64,000 nucleotides of DNA from Polyangia bacterium (lineage in GTDB: Bacteria > Myxococcota_A > Polyangia > Nannocystales > Nannocystaceae), in assembly GCA_030429545.1 (NCBI GenBank), contig JAUIFF010000006.1:62001-126000 (forward strand), given 5' to 3'. Numbering within the stretch: the first letter of the stretch is position 1; every line of letters begins with the position of its first letter. Positions 38,286 to 46,728 of this stretch are shown in pieces. The translations under genes were made by a program, and so were the position numbers. A model generated the notes under the pieces. It was given only the letters and a program-made list of their open reading frames with translations, was not told the DNA's origin and did no database searches.

Positions 38286-39071
38286 TTACTGGAATTTGAA
38301 ATCGAACGTGACAGTCGAACAGGTTTTGACCGGTCGACCGGCGATGCGCTGGGGTTTGATCCGCCATTTCTTCACGGTCTGCCGACAGATCGCATCCACG
38401 GCCGGATCGCCTGGAAACTTCTCGACGGTTTTTACGGAAGCGACTTTGCCATCGGGATTGAGGCAAAATTGTGTCTTGTTGCGACCGCTGCGGCGGCCGA
38501 ACATCCCGTTGGACGTCGTCGATAGTTTTTGCTGGTTTGGGTCTGGGCAGTAGATGCAGCGGGCCATGACTGCGGCGATCGGCTCGGGTGGTGGTGCCTG
38601 TTCGACTCGGCGTTGTGTCAGGCCGATTGGCATTTTGATGCCGATCGTTTCTGTGCCGGTTAACGACCCTCCGGGGATGCCCCCGACCTTACCTCCGGGG
38701 ACCCCATCTTTGCTGCCTTTGGGGTTGCCGAACTGCGTCGACTTTGAGGTTGTTGGCTTGGGGATGGCGGTTGGGATGACCTCGACTGGCACTTCCTCGT
38801 CGGGCTCGGGCTTTTGCTCTTCATCCTGTTGTTCGTCGCTTCCGAGCGGTGGTGGCGGTGGTGGTGGTGCGGCCATCGGCACCTCGCTCGACAGTTGGAA
38901 CATGATGTAGTCGGTCGCTGGGGCATCGACGCGGGCGATGTCGAAGCGATCGGCGGCATAGGTGAATGCCAACATGCCGACGGTTGCGAGCGCGGCGGCA
39001 TTGCCGGACAAAAACAGACGCAGGCGGCGTTTGGGGTCGCCTTGATGATTGCTGAGGTAGTGTTCAAACAT
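38286..39071 (-). CDS. TonB-family energy-transducer-like protein
   Basis: From ATG 39071 (ribosome site GGGAG) the protein has 261 residues. It has a cytoplasmic basic N-terminus, one membrane helix (about residues 22-42, NAAALATVGMLAFTYAA), a Pro/Glu-rich periplasmic linker (PPPPPPP, QKPEPDEEVPVEVIP), a Gly-rich segment and a C-terminal TonB-like domain (GKVASVKTVEKFPGDPAVDA, CRQTVKKWRIKPQR). Four Cys in the C-terminal part are unusual for TonB. No ExbB/ExbD in the window. Hairpin array 1 occupies its 3' flank. Confidence 0.85.
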   Translation of the reverse strand: MFEHYLSNHQGDPKRRLRLFLSGNAAALATVGMLAFTYAADRFDIARVDAPATDYIMFQLSSEVPMAAPPPPPPPLGSDEQQDEEQKPEPDEEVPVEVIPTAIPKPTTSKSTQFGNPKGSKDGVPGGKVGGIPGGSLTGTETIGIKMPIGLTQRRVEQAPPPEPIAAVMARCIYCPDPNQQKLSTTSNGMFGRRSGRNKTQFCLNPDGKVASVKTVEKFPGDPAVDAICRQTVKKWRIKPQRIAGRPVKTCSTVTFDFKFQ

Positions 39072-39600
39072 GGCACGCTCCCGGGCCCACGCCTGGACGT
39101 CCCACCAGTTGACGTGGCGAAGATGCACGTCTCCCGAGTGCGTGCATTTGCAAGCATCACGCTCAGATCTGGTGGAAATATCCGGGTGGTGTCACCCGCG
39201 AGATCCCCCTTGGCCAGGCCGATTTGTCATCTTTCATCGGCTCGGAGTCACCCGCGCCTTGGGGCGCCCACCACGATCGGCAAAGGTTCGACAAGTCGGC
39301 AAAAATATGCCTGCGTGTACGCACCTACACAGGCACCTCCAACATGTCCCTTTGGACATCTACCACTGATATCGAAACCGGCCGCTCGGACATTCGATAA
39401 TTTCCCGCCAAATGCCTTCTGAGCACGCTTATTGGGCCAAACACTGATTTATCCTCGATCGTCCACGCGAGCCATTTGCAGGTGCGCAAACCTCCTCGCA
39501 CATCGAACTGTGATCCGGGCCACTCGGCACAAACACCGATTTATGGACATCCTGAGGTGCGAGCTGCTTGAATTTCAGTCTCGTCCGAGGAGATGCTCCA
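39072..39600. other. 530-bp intergenic region, no credible gene
   Basis: The gap lies between the divergent TonB-type and hydrolase genes. It holds a TGYANNTRCA motif at 39143-39152, the only one between 28.8 and 46.9 kb, and nothing else recognisable. Small ORFs lack domain features. Confidence 0.5.
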
Positions 39601-40515
39601 TTGATTACCGCACCCGAACGCTTGGCCCGTCGTGTCCTCAATGCCCAAGGTTTAAAAAGCCGGTGGTTGATGACTTCGGTCGGCCGCATCCATGCGCTCG
39701 ACGGTGTCGGCCAGGGGCCGTTGCCACCGATTGTGATGCTCCACGGTCTCAGTGCCAACGCGGTCAGCTACTCGGGTTTGCTGCGGCGGTTTATCCCGCA
39801 TTCGCGCCGGGTCATTGCCCCCGACATGCCGGCCCATGGCTTTAGCGACGTACCGGCCAGGGGCCTGGGCCGCGATGCCATGCTCACCGGCCTGCACGAA
39901 ACCCTCGACCGCTTGATCGATGAACCTGCAATTATTATTGGCAACTCGATGGGTGGGCTCGGAGCCATTCGCTACGCGATTGCTCGCCCCGAGAAGGTCC
40001 GCGGGTTGGTGCTGATCTCCCCCGGTGGTGCGCCGATGCCCGAGGGCGAGCTGCAGGGGTTTTTGGATACCTTCCGGATCGACCGCTACACCGACGCGCT
40101 GCACTTTGTCGACCGCATGTTCGCCCACTCGCCCCGGGTGTTTCGCCACGCCCTCGCCATGGGTGTGAAAGGTCGATTTGCCCACCCGGAACTGCGCCGT
40201 CTGATCGACGACATCCGGACCGAGGACCTCCTCACGCCGGACGACCTGCAGCAGCTTGCGATGCCGGGGCTTTTTGTCTGGGGCCGCGAAGAGTGGATTT
40301 TGCCGCGCTGCCAATTTGAGTTTTTCCACGAGCATCTGCCCGAGCACATCGAGCTCGAAGAGTGGGCAAACTTTGGTCACTGCGGGTTTATGGAGCAGCC
40401 TGAGGCATTGACCCGGCGGATTATTCGGTTCGTCCGCGGCTCATTTCGCGAGGGTTCGAGCTTGCGGGTGTCGACGAACATGCGCGAGCGTGCCAAGCTT
40501 CGCGCATCGGCCTGA
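39601..40515 (+). CDS. Alpha/beta-hydrolase
   Basis: From TTG 39601, preceded by GAGGAG at eight bases spacing, the protein has 304 residues; TTG 39568 is possible but lacks such a site. The fold is clear: PIVMLHGLSANAVSYSG (oxyanion strand/loop), the nucleophile elbow IGNSMGGLGAIRYA with Ser, a candidate Asp in the LFVWGREEWILP region and the catalytic His in ANFGHCGFMEQPEA. Substrate unknown (esterase/lipase or C-C hydrolase). An acyltransferase gene follows 68 bp downstream, suggesting a lipid role. Confidence 0.88.
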   Translation: MITAPERLARRVLNAQGLKSRWLMTSVGRIHALDGVGQGPLPPIVMLHGLSANAVSYSGLLRRFIPHSRRVIAPDMPAHGFSDVPARGLGRDAMLTGLHETLDRLIDEPAIIIGNSMGGLGAIRYAIARPEKVRGLVLISPGGAPMPEGELQGFLDTFRIDRYTDALHFVDRMFAHSPRVFRHALAMGVKGRFAHPELRRLIDDIRTEDLLTPDDLQQLAMPGLFVWGREEWILPRCQFEFFHEHLPEHIELEEWANFGHCGFMEQPEALTRRIIRFVRGSFREGSSLRVSTNMRERAKLRASA

Positions 40516-40583
40516 CATCACCCGATACTGCGGACGACGTCCCAGTCGCCCAGGACCGGCCAGCTTCTGGCGGGCTCGAAGTC

Positions 40584-41522
40584 GTGCGTACGCACGGACC
40601 AGAATCCGGGCAACCCAGCCCCGACGTCGTGCCCGGGCAAGTGCCCGAGCAACCTCCGAAGTCCGAGCAGCCTCCAAAGCCCGAGCAGCCTCCAAAACCA
40701 CCGGGGCCCGACATCGTCGGTGACACCACCAAGTTCCCCGTGAGTGCAAGTGCGCTGCAAAAGGCGGTCGACGGGTTTGATGTGCTCGCCAAATACCACC
40801 GCCTAGACGTCCGCGGGTTGGAGCGAATCCCGGCCGGCAGGGCTGTGATGGTCGGCAATCACAACGGCGGCCTCAACCCGGTCGACGGCCTGTTTTTGAT
40901 CCCCTACTACCGCGAGATAGGCTACCGCGACCCGGTCTACATCCTCGCCCACGACCTGCTGTTTCGCATGCCCAAGGTCGCTAAGGTCGTGCGCTCGGTC
41001 GGCATCTTACCCGCCCGCCGCGGCATTGCCCGCGACCTTTTAGACGACGGCCGCAAGCTCCTCGTGTTCCCCGGCGGCGACATCGAAAACATGCGCCCCT
41101 TCGCCGACCGCCGCAGGATCGTCCTCGCCGGCCGCACCGGGTTTTTGCGGCAAGCGATCCGCACCGGGGCCCCGATCGTGCCAGTGGTCGGAGCCGGCAG
41201 CCACGAAACCCTGCTCGTCCTCAGCCAGGGGCGAAGGTTGGCCAAGCGCCTCAAGCTCGACCGCCTATTCCGGATCCACTCGCTCCCCATCCTCCTAGCC
41301 GCCCCCTGGGGAGTACTGATCGGCCCGACCTGCGCCCTGCCCTACCTCCCGCTGCCCTCCAAAGTCACCGTCGAAGTCGGCCACCCGATCGACCCTGGCC
41401 CACGCGACCCAGCCGGAGGAACCGAGCGAAGGCTATCGGTCCTGTACGCCCACGTCGAAGCGACCATGCAGCAGATGCTCGACCAGCTGTACGAAGAGCG
41501 CCGCTATCCAGTTGTGGGCTAG
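40584..41522 (+). CDS. Lysophospholipid acyltransferase (PlsC/DGAT-like)
   Basis: A 312-residue protein starting at GTG 40584 with a Pro/Gln/Glu-rich N-terminal tail made of a short repeat (EQPPKPEQPPKP). The acyltransferase domain shows GNHNGGLNPVDGLFLIPYY (family block I), ILPARRGIARDLL, and LLVFPGGDIENMRPF (FPxGxxE-type block III). It probably transfers fatty acyl groups to a lipid alcohol at the inner membrane. It follows the hydrolase gene on the same strand and may share a transcript. Confidence 0.88.
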   Translation: MRTHGPESGQPSPDVVPGQVPEQPPKSEQPPKPEQPPKPPGPDIVGDTTKFPVSASALQKAVDGFDVLAKYHRLDVRGLERIPAGRAVMVGNHNGGLNPVDGLFLIPYYREIGYRDPVYILAHDLLFRMPKVAKVVRSVGILPARRGIARDLLDDGRKLLVFPGGDIENMRPFADRRRIVLAGRTGFLRQAIRTGAPIVPVVGAGSHETLLVLSQGRRLAKRLKLDRLFRIHSLPILLAAPWGVLIGPTCALPYLPLPSKVTVEVGHPIDPGPRDPAGGTERRLSVLYAHVEATMQQMLDQLYEERRYPVVG

Positions 41523-41564
41523 GCGGGTCCGACACAAGTACGTAGGGTCGACAGGAACAATTTT

Positions 41565-42575
41565 ATGAGCGAAGCAAAGCGCGGAGAGCTGATCCTCTAC
41601 GAGTCGCCAACAGGCAAAGTACGCGTCGAAGTCCACCACGAAGATGAGACGTTTTGGCTGTCACAGCGACAGATGGCCGACCTGTTTGGGGTGGATGTTC
41701 GGACCGTGAACCACCATCTGAAACAGATCTACGAAAGCGGTGAGCTGCACGAAAAGGCAACTATCCGAAATTTTCGGATAGTTCGAAGTGAAGGAAATCG
41801 TTCAGTTTCTCGCCAAATCACCCACTACAACCTCGACGCGATCATCTCCGTCGGCTACCGCGTCAACAGCGCACAAGCGACCCGTTTCCGCATTTGGGCG
41901 ACCGCGACCCTACGCGAGTTCATCATCAAGGGCTTCGTCCTCGACGACGAGCGCCTCAAGTTACACAAGCGCTTCGGCAAGGATTACTTTGACGAACTCC
42001 TCGAACGGATCCGCGAGATCCGGGCCAGCGAGCGCCGCTTTTACCTGAAGATCACCGACATCTACCAGCAGTGCAGTGTCGACTACGACAAGCACGCGGA
42101 GACGACAAAGACCTTCTTCAAAACCGTCCAAAACAAGCTCCATTGGGCAGTGACAGGCAAAACCGCGGCTGAGATCATCGCAGCACGAGCCGATGCAACA
42201 AAGCCATCCATGGGGCTGACAACTTGGAAGAACAGCCCTGACGGCAAGGTACTCAAGCGAGATGTCGCCATCGCCAAAAACTACCTCATCGAAAGCGAGG
42301 TCAAGGAGCTCGAACGCATTGTCTCGATGTACCTCGACTACGCCGAAAACCAGGCCGCACGCCAAATCCCAATGAAAATGACGGACTGGATCCGCAAGCT
42401 CGACGCTTTTCTAACCTTCAACGAATACGAAGTACTCACCAACGCCGGACAAGTGTCGGCCGCCGTCGCCAAGCGGCTCGCCACGGAGGAGTACACAAAG
42501 TACCGCGTGCGGCAGGACCAAGAGTACGAAAGTGATTTTGAGCGGGCAATGAAGCGGGCTCAGAAGAAACGTTGA
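41565..42575 (+). CDS. RhuM-family protein
   Basis: A 336-residue protein of full RhuM length with ribosome site AGGAA. The N-terminal winged-helix-like region shows FWLSQRQMADLFGVDVRTVN and ITHYNLDAIISVGYRVNSAQ, the family hallmark, then ATRFRIWATATLREFIIKGF. RhuM proteins were first noted in Salmonella pathogenicity island 3 and are often found in mobile or patchy islands; their biochemical role is not settled. Located 42 bp after the acyltransferase and immediately before hairpin array 2, so the whole interval may be an inserted segment. Confidence 0.92.
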   Translation: MSEAKRGELILYESPTGKVRVEVHHEDETFWLSQRQMADLFGVDVRTVNHHLKQIYESGELHEKATIRNFRIVRSEGNRSVSRQITHYNLDAIISVGYRVNSAQATRFRIWATATLREFIIKGFVLDDERLKLHKRFGKDYFDELLERIREIRASERRFYLKITDIYQQCSVDYDKHAETTKTFFKTVQNKLHWAVTGKTAAEIIAARADATKPSMGLTTWKNSPDGKVLKRDVAIAKNYLIESEVKELERIVSMYLDYAENQAARQIPMKMTDWIRKLDAFLTFNEYEVLTNAGQVSAAVAKRLATEEYTKYRVRQDQEYESDFERAMKRAQKKR

Positions 42576-42589
42576 ATACACAATTACTT

Positions 42590-43343
42590 ACGACTGCCCA
42601 CCAGTCGAACAACGCCACCCCAAAGGTTCTGTCGCCGTGAACTGACCCCTGAGTGGCTACGCTGTAGTCGACTACTGCAACCGCGCACACCCGGTCTAAC
42701 CGGCACAAAACAACCCGCACCCGCCCCCACAGTCGAAACGACAACGCCACCCCAAAGCTTCGCAGCGGACTTTTGCCCGTGAACCTAGCCCCGAGTGGCA
42801 CAGTCGAAACAACAACACCCACCCCAAAGGTTGTTCGCGGCGGACTTCTACCCGTGAACCTAGCCCTGAGTGGCTACGCTGTAGCGGACTCCCCGCGCAC
42901 GCCCAGACAACGCCACTCCCTAAGGTTCGCGGCGGACTTTTGCCCGTGAACCGAGCCCTGAGTGGCTACTGTCGTCGGCTACTGCAAGCCGCTCACGCCC
43001 GGCACGAAACAACCCGCAAACGTCGAAACAACAACGCCACCCCAAAGCTTCGCGGCGGACTTTTGCCCGTGAACCGAGCCCTGATTGGCTACGCTGTCGT
43101 CGGCTACTGCAAGCCCAAGCCCTGAGTGGCGATGCTGTAGTCGGCTACTGCAAGCCGCTCACGCCCGGCACAAAATAACCCGCGTCCGCCACCCAGTCGA
43201 AACAACAACGCCACTCCCTAAGGTTCGCGGCGGACTTTTGCCCGTGAACCGAGCCCTGAGTGGCGACGCTGTAGTCGGCTACTGCAAGCCGCTCAGGGCC
43301 GGTCTCACGGGCAAAAGAACCCGCGCGTCCGCCCGCATGTCAT
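42590..43343. repeat. Hairpin-repeat array 2 (five to six ~100-140-bp units)
   Basis: Units contain AGTCGAAACAACAACGCCAC, CAAAGCTTCGCGGCGGAC, TTTTGCCCGTGAACCGAGCC, CTGAGTGGCTACGCTGTAG and TCGGCTACTGCAAGCCGCTC. The core AGTCGAA occurs at about 42603, 42731, 42801 and 43195, with variants near 42905 and 43021. The last unit ends in an inverted copy of its first half (43227-43264 with 43288-43335). The unit is recognisably homologous to array 1. No gene is present. Confidence 0.85.
43227..43335. repeat. Terminal hairpin of array 2
   Basis: Left arm 43227-43264 and right arm 43288-43335 pair almost perfectly over about 37 bases apart from one bulge of about ten bases, including CTTTTGCCCGTG/CACGGGCAAAAG and GCCCTGAG/CTCAGGGC. 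The tip carries a small stem GTAG/CTAC. It lies just downstream of the helicase stop codon. Confidence 0.9.
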
Positions 43344-46300
43344 CTAGTCGAGGGAAGGGGATGCGAGTAGAGCTTCCACATCGTCCATCGTCAGCTTCTT
43401 ACCGCCCGTCGTATCTCGCCCAAGAGCACTCTCGGCGACCTCTCGCTTGCGCTGCCCGAGCTCCACCATTTTTTGCTCGACCGTATCTTCGCAGACCAGC
43501 CGGTACACATTGACGGGCTTGTCCTGGCCGATTCGGTGTGCGCGGTCGGTCGCCTGGTCCTCCACGGCTGGGTTCCACCACGGGTCGAAGTGGATCACGG
43601 TATCGGCCTCGGTCAGCGTGAGGCCGGAGCCGCCTGCTTTCAAACTGATGAGGAACACTGGCGGGCCTGACTTCGATTGGAACTTTTGGACCAATTCCTC
43701 GCGGTTTTTGGTGCCGCCGTGGAGCCACAGGTGCTCGATCTCTAGCTCTTCTAGCACCCCTGCCAGGATTCGTTGCATCGACACGAATTGGCTGAACACC
43801 AGGACTTTGTGGCCGCCACCGATACAGTCGGCGATCAGTTCGCGGAAGGCCTCGACCTTGGTCGATGGTGGCACGGTTGTGGTGTCGGGCAGGCCTAGCA
43901 GTTTGGGGTCGCAGCAGACCTGGCGCAGGCGCGTGAGTGCGGCCAGGATTGTCATTTGCGAACGCTCCAGGCCGACGTCGTCGATCCGGCCTTGAATCTC
44001 GTTGCGCGCGGCCTTGAGGATCCGGTTGTAGAGCCCCAGCTGGGTGCGGCCAAACCGGCAGTAGAGCGTTTGCTCGGTCTTTGGCGGCAGTTCCTTGGCG
44101 ACATCTTCCTTGCGGCGGCGCATGATAAACGGCCGGACCCGGGCTCGCAGGGCCTCCAGGGTTTTGGTGTCGCCCTCCTCGATCGGCCGCACATAGGTTT
44201 TTTGGAAAGCCGTCAACTTGCCCAAAAAGCCAGGTGCCAAGAAATCAAAGATGGCCCAAAGGTCAACTAAATGGTTTTCGACTGGCGTACCGCTGAGTGC
44301 CAGGCGGTGGTCGGCCTTGAGTTTTTTGGCTGACTTGGCCGTGCTCGTCGTCCAGTTTTTGATGTACTGGGCCTCGTCGAGCATGACGTAGCGAAATCGG
44401 ATCTTGCACAGGTCGTCGACATCGCGGCGCATGATGCTGTACGAGGTCACGATCACGTCGCTTTTTTTGAGCAGCCGGCGTTTTTCAGCCCGATCGCTGC
44501 CGTGCCACATCACGATCGACAGCGACGGCGCCCACTTTTTGACCTCCTGTTTCCACACCGAGATCACAGAAGTTGGACATACAATCAACGACGGCATCGC
44601 CCCCTCTTCCTCCTTGGCCTTGGTCAGGAGGGCGAGGGCCTGCACGGTTTTACCGAGGCCCATGTCGTCGGCCAAAATGCCGGTCATGCTGTTGATGTGC
44701 AGCTGCCACAGCCAAGCAAACCCGGAGCGCTGGTAGGGCCGTAGCTTGGCGTTGAGGGCCTTGGCTTTTCGCGGCCCGCGGCTGGCTCGCTTGCCCGTCA
44801 TGTTGGACATCAGCTTCTTGACTTCGCGGGCGACCTTGGCGGTCGGGACCGCCCCTAAAAGCCGTGAAAGTGTGCCCAACTCGAGGGTCGAAATCTCCGC
44901 GTGTCCGGCCTTATCAAAGTCGATGGCGCCGGCAGCCTCGGCCACGGCATTGAGAATTTGCGGGTCGAGTTTGGCAACTGACCCATCGGCCAGGGTGACC
45001 CAGCGACGGCCGTCGTGCAGCCAGCGAAGCAGGTCGCGAAAGCTGATGAGGTCGTCGGAGCCATCGATCACAACCTTGGCTTCGATGTCGAGGACCGAAC
45101 CGTCGCCGCTGCTCACCGAGATGCTCGGGGTCGGCGACTTGCTGCGGATCTTGGGCAGCTTGGGGACCCGCTTTTCCCAGTCCTCCGGCATGGTTTGCAG
45201 GCCCACAATCATGAACTCGATCGCGCGGTCACCTTGGGCGACAAATGCCTCGTCGATCGAATCCCACTTGAGGTGCATGTTGGTCAGCACCCGGCGTTTT
45301 TCGGCCTCGCCGTCGAGGTCGCGATAAAACGAAATCGTCTCGTCGCCGGCCGTCATCGCGTAGCGTGGCGACTCTGGGTCGGTGCCCTTGATCTCGAGCG
45401 TGACATTGTCGTAGCGGACGCCTAGCCGCACCATGATCTTGTTGGCATCGCCCTCGATGTTGGCGGTGACCCCAGTGATGCTGCGCGAGTCCGAGGCCAG
45501 GGCATAAAGGTCGTTGCGCGGCACCCCAACCGTTTGCAGTTGGTCGGACAGGTTGTCCATATGCTCGGCGCCAACCCGGCTGTCCATGACGATCCGCGGC
45601 TGTTTCGCAATCGCCTCGAGGACCCACGGCGGGGTGTCGGGGACCGCAAAAACCTCGCCTGTTTCGGGCACCAAAAACCATGTGGGCGCGCCGGCGATGA
45701 TCCGCCCCTTGTCGATCTCAAAGGTGCGGTCAGTGTCGGGAAGGGCCAAAAACCCGTGGAGGTCGACGCCGGCATCGGTCTTGCGGGATTCTGCTTGTAC
45801 ACGCAACACCAGCGGCGACGCAGCAAACTGGAGGCGGCCAACGCCCTTGAGGCTCACCGAGCTTTGCCGGGCGAAATACAAAAACCCGGCGAGCGCGGCA
45901 TCTTCTAAAATATGTGCACCATCATCGGTTTCGTCGATCTCCTGATCGAGGTAAAACTGGATCATGCGGTCGGCCGGCGACAGGCCCTCTTGCAAACGTT
46001 TGCGACGGCGGCGGTTGGTCGGCGAAGCGCCCCCGCGAAACACCGTGACATGCCAGCTGCCGCGCCGCAGCTCGATCTGGTAGCGGCGTTTGGAGTGGCT
46101 CGACGCGGCGAGGTCCTCGACCCATGGATTTTGGGTCATGGTGATTTCGCTGCCCTGCTGATATTGCTTGCGCACCGTTAGGGCCAGGGCGGCGCTGTGG
46201 TGGCAGATTTTCTCCCAACCGTCGGTAAATGTCGGGCACGTGCAGTGACCTTCGAGCGTGCCGTCGGGGCTGAGTTTGAGGCTCGCCGTGTGGGGCACCG

Positions 46301-46466
46301 GGTTGGAGCCTTTGACCTTACCGCGAACGGTATCGCCGTCGTAGACGACATCGGACACCCGCTTGGTCTCAAACAACTCGACACCTGCCTTATAGGCTTT
46401 CGGGCTGACAAGACTGGCGAGTGCTTCGGGCTCAAAAAGGGGGAGAAATGCTTCGAGCTTGGACAC
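43344..46466 (-). CDS. SWIM zinc finger/SNF2-family helicase
   Basis: From GTG 46466 (AGGAA upstream) the protein has 1040 residues; the frame extends further but without family features. An N-terminal SWIM zinc finger (CTCPTFTDGWEKICHHSA, a CxC...CxH type) is followed by a middle domain, then the SNF2 ATPase: GILADDMGLGKTVQALALL (Walker A), MLDEAQYIKN (DEAx box), LALSGTPVENHL and FLISLKAGGSGLTLTEADTV (motif V), ending with AHRIGQDKPVNVYRLV. These ATP-driven DNA translocases act in repair or transcription recycling. Hairpin array 2 lies on its 3' side. Confidence 0.93.
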   Translation of the reverse strand: MSKLEAFLPLFEPEALASLVSPKAYKAGVELFETKRVSDVVYDGDTVRGKVKGSNPVPHTASLKLSPDGTLEGHCTCPTFTDGWEKICHHSAALALTVRKQYQQGSEITMTQNPWVEDLAASSHSKRRYQIELRRGSWHVTVFRGGASPTNRRRRKRLQEGLSPADRMIQFYLDQEIDETDDGAHILEDAALAGFLYFARQSSVSLKGVGRLQFAASPLVLRVQAESRKTDAGVDLHGFLALPDTDRTFEIDKGRIIAGAPTWFLVPETGEVFAVPDTPPWVLEAIAKQPRIVMDSRVGAEHMDNLSDQLQTVGVPRNDLYALASDSRSITGVTANIEGDANKIMVRLGVRYDNVTLEIKGTDPESPRYAMTAGDETISFYRDLDGEAEKRRVLTNMHLKWDSIDEAFVAQGDRAIEFMIVGLQTMPEDWEKRVPKLPKIRSKSPTPSISVSSGDGSVLDIEAKVVIDGSDDLISFRDLLRWLHDGRRWVTLADGSVAKLDPQILNAVAEAAGAIDFDKAGHAEISTLELGTLSRLLGAVPTAKVAREVKKLMSNMTGKRASRGPRKAKALNAKLRPYQRSGFAWLWQLHINSMTGILADDMGLGKTVQALALLTKAKEEEGAMPSLIVCPTSVISVWKQEVKKWAPSLSIVMWHGSDRAEKRRLLKKSDVIVTSYSIMRRDVDDLCKIRFRYVMLDEAQYIKNWTTSTAKSAKKLKADHRLALSGTPVENHLVDLWAIFDFLAPGFLGKLTAFQKTYVRPIEEGDTKTLEALRARVRPFIMRRRKEDVAKELPPKTEQTLYCRFGRTQLGLYNRILKAARNEIQGRIDDVGLERSQMTILAALTRLRQVCCDPKLLGLPDTTTVPPSTKVEAFRELIADCIGGGHKVLVFSQFVSMQRILAGVLEELEIEHLWLHGGTKNREELVQKFQSKSGPPVFLISLKAGGSGLTLTEADTVIHFDPWWNPAVEDQATDRAHRIGQDKPVNVYRLVCEDTVEQKMVELGQRKREVAESALGRDTTGGKKLTMDDVEALLASPSLD

Positions 46467-46728
46467 AAACGTTCCTAAGTGCTGGATGGGCCTGGCGTGT
46501 TTCAGGCAAAGTTGTCGTCTGTGTCGCAGCAGCTGGCTACGCACAGACCGACCAGGGACCAAAAAAGGTCGCGATACGGTTGTGGACATCGCCAAAGCTC
46601 CACACTGGCGCCCCGTTGACGTCGGGTCCATTTAACACGGGCGATCGACCTCGTCTACTTGAATTCCGTTGCCTTGGGCGGTATTGCACACACAACGTTC
46701 TGCGCAACTGACGCGAGCAACACGTTCT

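Noticed and set aside
36895-43343. CRISPR array
   Set aside because: Units are 95-140 bp, degenerate, with no constant 24-40-bp repeat separated by unique spacers, and no cas genes are near.
36895-43343. Integron cassette array (attC sites)
   Set aside because: There are imperfect palindromes of suitable length, but no cassette ORFs between units, no recognisable attC core triplets and no integrase in the window. It remains worth a genome-wide check.
36895-43343. Retron msr-msd region
   Set aside because: Long hairpins fit in part, but no reverse transcriptase gene is present in the window and the units are tandemly repeated.
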